From the NCBI GenBank assembly GCA_963770765.1, contig CAVYQS010000007.1:1-64000 (forward strand): 64,000 nucleotides of DNA, in the 5' to 3' direction. Source of the DNA: CAVPCY01 sp963770765 (lineage in GTDB: Bacteria; Actinomycetota; Coriobacteriia; Anaerosomatales; PHET01). A model generated the notes under the pieces. The model searched no databases. It had not been told where the DNA came from and saw nothing but the letters and a program-made list of their open reading frames with translations. Both the position numbers and the translations under genes were made by a program. This document shows positions 54,499-64,000 of this stretch, piece by piece. Numbering within the stretch: position 1 is the first letter of the stretch; each line of letters opens with the position of its first letter.

Positions 54499-54628
54499 CT
54501 CAACTCCTTCCGTCCGATGGCCGGGCCGCCAGGGACTGGCTGCGGCTCCGACGCCGGACTACCACGGTGCCGGGCGGCTCCATAGCGAGCCGTATGCCGA
54601 CACCCACTGGACCTTCGCGGTCCGTTAC
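54499..54628 (-). other. 130-nt gap between rplW and rplB with small hairpins
   Basis: The longest gap within the S10 cluster. On the minus strand GGACC/GGTCC (5 bp, GCGAA loop) and CGGCTC/GAGCCG (6 bp) hairpins can form. No small protein or promoter is convincing. Confidence 0.3.
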
Positions 54629-54916
54629 CTAGACAGTCGGGAACAGGTCGATCGTGTCGCCTTGCTTCAGCGTCACGACGGCCTTCTTCCAATTGCGGGT
54701 CTTGCCTTTGGCAACGCGCACGCGGCGCGGCTTGCCGGTGACATTCATGGTGTTCACGCTCGTCACAGTCACCTTGAAGATCTCAGCGACCGCTTGGGCG
54801 ATCTGCTGCTTCGAGGCGGTCTTGGCGACCTCGAAGGTGTAGCGGTTCTGCTCGATCATCGAGTAGGACTTCTCGGAGATGATCGGACGGATGATGATAT
54901 CGCGAGGATCGTACAT
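54629..54916 (-). CDS. rplW: 50S ribosomal protein L23
   Basis: The 95-residue tunnel-exit protein that docks trigger factor and SRP. DIIIRPIISEKSYSMIEQNR, TVTSVNTMNVTGKPRRV and TLKQGDTIDLF are conserved. Its ATG overlaps the rplD stop (TAATG). Confidence 0.96.
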   Translation of the reverse strand: MYDPRDIIIRPIISEKSYSMIEQNRYTFEVAKTASKQQIAQAVAEIFKVTVTSVNTMNVTGKPRRVRVAKGKTRNWKKAVVTLKQGDTIDLFPTV

Positions 54917-55539
54917 TAGGACAGCACCCCCTCGAGCCACGTAAGGGCCGGCTCGGTGAAGAGGACGGCTGAGTTGTCTACCAGGTCGTAGGTGTTGGCC
55001 TCCGACGCCATGATGACGCGCGCCTTGGGCAGGTTGCGGAAGGACAGCAGTGAGTTGATGTCATCGTTCTCCACGACGATCGTCACGCGACCGCTGATTC
55101 CCATCGCCGCGAGTACGGCGGCGGCGTCCTTGGTCGACGGCGCCTCGAAACCGAAATCCTTGACGACGTAGAGCGACTCGTCGCTGAGCTTCGCAGAGAG
55201 CGCGGAGCGCATCGCGAGCTTGACGACCTTGTTGGGGACCTTGAAGGCGTAGCTGCGCGGGTGAGGTCCGAAGACGACTCCGCCGCCCTTCCACTGCGGT
55301 GCACGCGTGGTTCCCTGACGTGCACGGCCGGTGCCCTTCTGGCGCCACGGCTTCTTGCCGCCGCCGGAGACCAGACCGCGCGTCTTCGTGCTGTGGGTGC
55401 CCGAGCGGCGAGCGGCCATCTGGCTGCGTACCACCTGGTGCACGGCGAACGTGTTGGGTTCAATCCCGAAGACGCCGTCGGCGAGGTCGGCGCTGCCGAC
55501 CTTCTTGCCTTTCGCGTCCTTGATCTCGATCGTTGCCAT
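54916..55539 (-). CDS. rplD: 50S ribosomal protein L4
   Basis: The 207-residue protein with a long tunnel loop (KTRGLVSGGGKKPWRQKGTG, RARQGTTRAPQWKGGGVVFG). In E. coli L4 also represses the S10 operon; no L4 target was recognised here. ATG at 55539. Confidence 0.97.
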   Translation of the reverse strand: MATIEIKDAKGKKVGSADLADGVFGIEPNTFAVHQVVRSQMAARRSGTHSTKTRGLVSGGGKKPWRQKGTGRARQGTTRAPQWKGGGVVFGPHPRSYAFKVPNKVVKLAMRSALSAKLSDESLYVVKDFGFEAPSTKDAAAVLAAMGISGRVTIVVENDDINSLLSFRNLPKARVIMASEANTYDLVDNSAVLFTEPALTWLEGVLS

Positions 55540-55574
55540 TTCTTGGTTCTCCTCGTGTCTCCGGTGCCGGACGG

Positions 55575-56195
55575 CTACGCCATACGGATGGTCAGCAGCG
55601 CGCCCTTGGCGCCGGGGACGGCGCCCTTTACTAGAAGCAGATTCTGCTCGGCATCGATCTTGACGACGTCGAGATTGCGTACGGTGACGGTCTCGGTACC
55701 CATGTGACCGGGAAGCTTCTTGCCCTTGAAGACGCGCGATGGCGTCGCACACTGCCCGATCGAACCGGGAACACGGTGGGAGTGCGAGCCGTGACCGCCG
55801 GGGCCACCCTTGAAGTTGTGCCGCTTCATGACACCGGCGAAGCCCTTACCCTTGCTCACACCTGTCACGTGGACGCTCTTGGTGTCGGCGAAGACGTCGA
55901 CGGTGATCGTCGAGCCGGCCTTGACCTCGTCGCCCTCGTCCAGCCGCACCTCGGCCAAGAAACGCTTGGCTTCGACGCCGGCCTTCTCGAAGTGGCCCAT
56001 CATGGGCTTGTTGACCTTGCGCTCGGCGATATCGCCGAAGCCGATCTGGACGGCTCGGTAGCCGTCCTTCTTCTCTGTCTTCACCTGCGTGACGACGCAG
56101 GGGCCGGCCTCGATGACGGTGACGGGAACGAGGGTGTCATCCTCGCCCCAGACCTGCGTCATCCCCAGCTTGCGGCCAAGGATAGTACTGACCAT
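55575..56195 (-). CDS. rplC: 50S ribosomal protein L3
   Basis: The 206-residue assembly initiator. STILGRKLGMTQVWGEDD starts it; the loop GGPGGHGSHSHRVPGSIGQ reaches the peptidyl-transferase centre and contains the site methylated in some bacteria. Start ATG at 56195 has AAGGA 8 nt upstream; an ATG 6 nt further upstream is an equal alternative. Confidence 0.96.
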   Translation of the reverse strand: MVSTILGRKLGMTQVWGEDDTLVPVTVIEAGPCVVTQVKTEKKDGYRAVQIGFGDIAERKVNKPMMGHFEKAGVEAKRFLAEVRLDEGDEVKAGSTITVDVFADTKSVHVTGVSKGKGFAGVMKRHNFKGGPGGHGSHSHRVPGSIGQCATPSRVFKGKKLPGHMGTETVTVRNLDVVKIDAEQNLLLVKGAVPGAKGALLTIRMA

Positions 56196-56305
56196 GCTCA
56201 TCTTCCTTACCTCAGGCGGTCATGGGACTTCTGCTGACGCCCTCATGGCGCCTCTCCCAGCGGACCGCGAACTCACGCCGTCTGCACGCAGAGCGCAGAC
56301 CGACG

Positions 56306-56314
56306 ACTATACCA
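56306..56314 (-). promoter_or_regulatory. Possible internal extended -10 before rplC
   Basis: Minus strand TGGTATAGT lies just after the rpsJ stop, about 110 nt before rplC. It would be an internal promoter in the S10 cluster. No -35. Confidence 0.25.
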
Positions 56315-56317
56315 GAG

Positions 56318-56626
56318 CTACAGCTTGATCTCGATGTCGACGCCGGCAGGCAGATCGAGACGCATCAGCGAATCGACCGTCTTGGGCGTGGGCTCGAGAA
56401 TGTCGATGAGACGCTTGTGCGTCTTCATCTCGAACTGCTCGCGGCTGTCCTTGTTCACGTGCGGCGAGCGGATGACCGTGTAGACGCTGCGGTCGGTCGG
56501 CAACGGGATGGGACCCGACACCTTCGCACCCGTCTTCTGCGCCGTGTCCACGATGAGCTTCGTCGACTGGTCGACGATCTCGTGGTCGTAGCCCTTCAGG
56601 CGGATCCTGATCTTCTGGTTCGCCAA
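56318..56626 (-). CDS. rpsJ: 30S ribosomal protein S10
   Basis: The 102-residue head protein, also NusE in antitermination. IRIRLKGYDHEIVDQSTKLI, SGPIPLPTDRSVYTVIRSPH and LMRLDLPAGVDIEIKL are conserved. TTG at 56626 is the start, since GGAGGG lies 7 nt upstream and conserved sequence begins there. It follows fusA by only 67 nt; the tuf gene that often lies between is absent. Confidence 0.96.
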   Translation of the reverse strand: MANQKIRIRLKGYDHEIVDQSTKLIVDTAQKTGAKVSGPIPLPTDRSVYTVIRSPHVNKDSREQFEMKTHKRLIDILEPTPKTVDSLMRLDLPAGVDIEIKL

Positions 56627-56693
56627 CTCTCTACCCTCCGTCATCCGGGGGACCAGGCTGTCTGCCCGGACCTTTCCGGCCCTAGAATCGATG

Positions 56694-58784
56694 CTACGCG
56701 TTACCGCCGACCTTGCTCACGATCTCCTCGGCGACCGACTTGGGCACCTGCTCGTAAGCCTTGAACTGCATGCTGTAGACCGCGCGTCCCTGCGTCTTGG
56801 AACGCAGGTCGGTCGAGTAGCCGAACATCTCAGACAACGGCACCTTGGCGCGAATGACCTGCGCGTTGCCGCGGGGTTCCATGTTGTCGATGTGCCCACG
56901 GCGTCGGTTGAGGTCGCCGATCACGTCGCCCATGAACTCCTCGGGGGTGACGACCTCGACGGCCATCATCGGCTCGAGCAGCGTGGGTGAGGCCTTTCGC
57001 AGACCCTCCTTGATCGCCATGGAGCCCGCGATCTTGAACGCCATCTCCGAGGAGTCGACCTCGTGGTAGGAACCATCGACCAGCTCGACCTTGACATCGA
57101 CGACCGGGAAGCCGGCGATGATGCCCGAGGTCAGGGCCTCTTGGATACCCTTGTCCACCGAGGGGACGTACTCCTTGGGAATCGAACCTCCGACGATCTT
57201 GCTGACGAACTCGTACCCGTCGCCGGGAGTCTGTGGCACCACGTTGATGACGACATGGCCGTACTGACCGCGCCCACCGGTCTGGCGCGAGAACTTCATG
57301 TCGACGTTGTTCACTGCCTTGCCGGCGGTCTCGCGGTACGCGACCTGCGGCTTACCGACGTTCGCTTCGACCTTGAACTCGCGCAGCAGGCGGTCGACGA
57401 TGACCTCCAGGTGCAGCTCGCCCATGCCGGCGATGATCGTCTGGCCGGTCTCCTGGTCGGTGCGGACCCGGAAGGTCGGGTCCTCCTCGGCGAGCTTGGC
57501 GAGCGCGCCGCCGAGCTTGTCCTGCTCGGCCTTGGTCTTGGGCTCGATCGCGATGTCGATGACCGGATCCGGGAAGACCATGGACTCGAGAAGCACCGGG
57601 GCGTTCTCGGCGCACAGCGTGTCACCGGTGGTGGTGTTCTTGAGACCCACGGCGGCGACGATGTCGCCGGCGGCGGCCACGTCGATGTCCTCGCGATGGT
57701 TCGCGTGCATCTGAAGCAGGCGGCCGATGCGCTCCTTGTGGCCCTTCGTGCTGTTGAGCACATACGAGCCGGAGGAGAGCGTGCCCGAGTAGACCCGGAA
57801 GTACGTGAGCTTGCCGACGTACGGGTCGGTCATGACCTTGAACGCGAGCGCGGCAAACGGCGCCTTCTCGTCTGCGGGCCGTTCGACCAGGGCCTCGGTC
57901 TTCAGATCGGTGCCCTTGATCGCCGCGATGTCGAGCGGCGAAGGCAAGTAGTCGATGACGGCGTCCAGAAGCGGCTGGACTCCCTTGTTCTTGAAAGAGG
58001 CACCGCACACGACCGGTGTGCACGCGTTCGCGATACACGCCTTGCGCAGGGCGGACTTGAGCTCGTCGACGGAGACCTCTTCGTCCTCGAGGAACTTCAT
58101 CATGAGCTCGTCGTCCTGCTCGGCTGCGGTCTCGACCAGCTCGTGGCGGTACATCTCCGCATCGTCCTTGAGCTCGGCCGGGATCTCGCCTTCGGTGGGG
58201 TTGATGCCGTTGTCGTCCTCATTGAAGAAGACAGCGTGCATCTCGAGAAGATCGATGATGCCGATGAACTGGTCCTCGGCGCCGATGGGAAGCTGAAGCG
58301 GGACCGGGCGAGCGTCGAGCCGGTCCTTCATCATCTGTACGACGTTGTAGAAGTCCGCGCCCGAGCGATCCATCTTGTTGATGTAGGCGATGCGCGGGAC
58401 ACCGTACGTGTCCGCCTGACGCCAGACCGTCTCCGACTGCGGCTCCACGCCACCCACGGCGCAGAAGACGGCGCACGCGCCGTCGAGCACGCGCAAGGAG
58501 CGCTCGACCTCGACGGTGAAGTCGACGTGGCCGGGCGTATCGATGATCTGGATGCGGTGGTCTTTCCAGAAGGACGTCGTCGCGGCCGACGTGATGGTGA
58601 TGCCGCGCTCCTGCTCCTGGACCATCCAGTCCATGGTGGCGGCGCCATCGTGGACCTCACCGATCTTGTGGGTCTTACCCGTGTAGTAGAGGATGCGCTC
58701 GGTAGTCGTCGTCTTACCGGCATCGATGTGAGCCATGATGCCGATGTTGCGCGTCTTGTCGAGCGGGTACTTCTTCTCAGCCAT
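56694..58784 (-). CDS. fusA: Elongation factor G
   Basis: The 696-residue translocation GTPase. G1 is AHIDAGKTTTTERIL, G3 DTPGHVDF, G4 NKMD. Domains IV and V follow (RQTGGRGQYGHVVI near residue 490, RRRGHIDNMEPRGNAQVIRA near 620). The gene is intact, 45 nt after rpsG. Confidence 0.98.
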   Translation of the reverse strand: MAEKKYPLDKTRNIGIMAHIDAGKTTTTERILYYTGKTHKIGEVHDGAATMDWMVQEQERGITITSAATTSFWKDHRIQIIDTPGHVDFTVEVERSLRVLDGACAVFCAVGGVEPQSETVWRQADTYGVPRIAYINKMDRSGADFYNVVQMMKDRLDARPVPLQLPIGAEDQFIGIIDLLEMHAVFFNEDDNGINPTEGEIPAELKDDAEMYRHELVETAAEQDDELMMKFLEDEEVSVDELKSALRKACIANACTPVVCGASFKNKGVQPLLDAVIDYLPSPLDIAAIKGTDLKTEALVERPADEKAPFAALAFKVMTDPYVGKLTYFRVYSGTLSSGSYVLNSTKGHKERIGRLLQMHANHREDIDVAAAGDIVAAVGLKNTTTGDTLCAENAPVLLESMVFPDPVIDIAIEPKTKAEQDKLGGALAKLAEEDPTFRVRTDQETGQTIIAGMGELHLEVIVDRLLREFKVEANVGKPQVAYRETAGKAVNNVDMKFSRQTGGRGQYGHVVINVVPQTPGDGYEFVSKIVGGSIPKEYVPSVDKGIQEALTSGIIAGFPVVDVKVELVDGSYHEVDSSEMAFKIAGSMAIKEGLRKASPTLLEPMMAVEVVTPEEFMGDVIGDLNRRRGHIDNMEPRGNAQVIRAKVPLSEMFGYSTDLRSKTQGRAVYSMQFKAYEQVPKSVAEEIVSKVGGNA

Positions 58785-58829
58785 GGGGCGTTCTGCCTCT
58801 GTTGTCTCTCGTCGCGAATCGGGCCTCGA

Positions 58830-59300
58830 CTACCAGCGGTAGTGCGAGAACGCCCGGTTCGACTCGGCCATCTTGTACAGGTCCTCGCGCTTCTTCACCG
58901 AGGAGCCGGTGCCGTTGGCGGCATCCATGATCTCGCCGGCGAGGCGTTCGGTCATGGTCTTCTCCCGGCGCTTGCGCGAGAAGCCGACGATCCAGCGGAT
59001 CGCCAGGGTGGTGGAACGGCGGGAATTGACCTCGACGGGCACCTGGTAGGTGGCGCCACCGACACGCTTCGGGCGGACCTCAAGGGTCGGACGGACGTTG
59101 TCCATCGCCTTCTTGAAGACCGACAGCGGATCGGTGCTCGTCTTGGCTTCGATCAGGTCGAACGCGCCGTAGACGATGCGCTCGGACGTCGACTTCTTGC
59201 CGTCAAGCAGCACCTTGTTGATGAGCTGGGTGACAAGTCGGTTGTTGTAAACGGCGTCCGGCACGACTTCGCGGCGAACAGCTGCAGCACGTCTGGGCAT
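58830..59300 (-). CDS. rpsG: 30S ribosomal protein S7
   Basis: The 156-residue head assembly protein. RRAAAVRREVVPDAVYNNRL, KVLLDGKKSTSERIVYGAFD and NRAFSHYRW at the end are typical. In E. coli S7 represses the str operon through the rpsL-rpsG gap, where a long hairpin occurs here too. Confidence 0.97.
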   Translation of the reverse strand: MPRRAAAVRREVVPDAVYNNRLVTQLINKVLLDGKKSTSERIVYGAFDLIEAKTSTDPLSVFKKAMDNVRPTLEVRPKRVGGATYQVPVEVNSRRSTTLAIRWIVGFSRKRREKTMTERLAGEIMDAANGTGSSVKKREDLYKMAESNRAFSHYRW

Positions 59301-59334
59301 CCTGGCTTCTCCTCTAATCCTTCAGTGACTGGTC

Positions 59335-59376
59335 GTGGCATCAGTAGCAGCGCCCGCGCTGTCTGCTGGATGCCAC
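59335..59376 (-). promoter_or_regulatory. Long hairpin in the rpsL-rpsG gap, possible S7 autoregulatory site
   Basis: Outer arms 59335-59342 and 59369-59376 pair perfectly (8 bp), and inner AGCAGC/GCTGCT-like segments extend the stem across a bulge. It lies in the 110-nt gap where S7 binds its mRNA in E. coli. Confidence 0.5.
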
Positions 59377-59410
59377 GCGCCGAAGTAGGCTGGGCGCGTA
59401 GCGTTCAGTC

Positions 59411-59782
59411 CTACTTCGGTTTCTTCGCGCCGTAACGCGAACGGCTCTGATTGCGATTCGCGACCGCCGAGCAGTCCAGCGCAGCGCGAATGACCTTGTA
59501 GCGAACACCGGGGAGGTCCTTAACACGACCACCACGTACGAGCACGATCGAGTGCTCCTGGAGGTTGTGCCCGATGCCGGGGATGTAGGCCGTGACCTCC
59601 ATCTGGTTCACCAGACGCACACGGCACACCTTGCGAAGCGCCGAGTTCGGCTTCTTGGGGGTCGTCGTGTAGACACGCGTACACACTCCGCGCTTCTGCG
59701 GGTTGCCCTTGAGCGCGGGAGTCTTGCTCTTGTCGGTGGCCGCCTTGCGGCCCTTACGGACCAGCTGGTTGATAGTCGGCAA
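59411..59782 (-). CDS. rpsL: 30S ribosomal protein S12
   Basis: The 123-residue decoding-centre protein. PTINQLVRKGRKAATDKSKT, the streptomycin region TTTPKKPNSALRKV and GGRVKDLPGVRYKVIRAALD are normal, with Lys in both classical resistance positions, so sensitivity is expected. TTG at 59782 has AAGGAG 7 nt upstream. Confidence 0.97.
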   Translation of the reverse strand: MPTINQLVRKGRKAATDKSKTPALKGNPQKRGVCTRVYTTTPKKPNSALRKVCRVRLVNQMEVTAYIPGIGHNLQEHSIVLVRGGRVKDLPGVRYKVIRAALDCSAVANRNQSRSRYGAKKPK

Positions 59783-59864
59783 CGCTCCACTCCTTCTTTT
59801 CGTCCATCTCACAAACTCGGCTGGCGCTTGTGCGCAATCACCGAGCATGAAGTCACAGCGTCGA

Positions 59865-59893
59865 ACTCTAGCAATCGCCGAGAGGGATGTCAA
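59865..59893 (-). promoter_or_regulatory. Strong promoter of the str-S10 operon
   Basis: Minus strand: -35 TTGACA (consensus, plus 59888-59893), 17-nt spacer, -10 TAGAGT (plus 59865-59870). The predicted start is near 59858, about 75 nt before rpsL. Confidence 0.85.
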
Positions 59894-59952
59894 ACGCCAC
59901 GCACCCGGGCGTATCTACTCAGCCCCCCGGGCGTGCCCTCCCCTGCGAACAC

Positions 59953-59983
59953 GGCGCCCCGCCGCTGGAAGCGACGGGGCGCC
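59953..59983 (-). terminator. Terminator after rpoC
   Basis: Arms GGCGCCCCG (59953-59961) and CGGGGCGCC (59975-59983), with an inner CGCT/AGCG stem and one mismatch, form a 13-bp stem 20 nt after the rpoC stop. There is no clear U tract. Confidence 0.7.
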
Positions 59984-60002
59984 TGGTAGTGCTCTTTTGC
60001 TG

Positions 60003-64000
<3,998 letters not shown>

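Noticed and set aside
57063..59435. 790-codon open frame on + opposite fusA and rpsG
   Set aside because: Shadow of fusA; no motif, and it crosses the fusA-rpsG gap without gene features.

Overview
The window is about 64 kb of very GC-rich DNA. Gene content and order point to a Gram-positive, probably anaerobic actinobacterium, most likely in or near the class Coriobacteriia. The evidence is a complete V-type ATPase operon, a GuaB3-type IMP dehydrogenase next to guaA, a zinc-type S14, HrcA/CIRCE-controlled groESL, many GTG/TTG starts and few U-tracts after hairpins. The assignment is inferred from gene content, not from 16S rRNA. No rRNA, tRNA, CRISPR array, insertion sequence or prophage was seen.

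Layout. Positions 1-9.5 kb hold a broken surface protein, an aromatic pair (chorismate mutase, DAHP synthase), guaB3-guaA, a secreted wall amidase, an EamA transporter and ychF. 9.5-12 kb hold two lipid-type glycosyltransferases. 12-14.2 kb hold groES-groEL under a CIRCE operator. 14.2-18.2 kb hold nitroreductase, uracil-DNA glycosylase, tsaE and a TsaB-RimI-TsaD triple fusion. 18.7-27.4 kb is a nine-gene V-ATPase operon. 27.5-32.6 kb hold alr, nnr, acpS and glmS, with a glmS ribozyme in the glmS leader. 33-36.4 kb hold a TarM-like glycosyltransferase and glmM. 36.4-60 kb carry, almost unbroken on the minus strand, the str, S10, spc and alpha ribosomal clusters, then an ECF transporter module, truA and rplM-rpsI. 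rpoC runs off the right end.

How the genes fit together. The centre is a cell-envelope neighbourhood: GlmS and GlmM lead to UDP-GlcNAc, Alr makes D-alanine, and glycosyltransferases and an amidase act on lipids or wall. The right half is the translation and transcription core. The main points to follow up are the glmS ribozyme outside the Firmicutes, an alpha-CTD-like helix-hairpin-helix domain fused to the C-terminus of RNA polymerase beta-prime, the TsaB-RimI-TsaD fusion, the absence of tuf from a continuous str-S10 operon, and regulatory hairpins between ribosomal genes.

Quality caution. Eight genes carry single-base frameshifts (one also has an in-frame stop). Six of the nine lesions lie in the first 6.1 kb and none in the roughly 29 kb of ribosomal genes. 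Most look like sequence errors or low coverage rather than real gene loss, because both halves of each broken gene remain well conserved.
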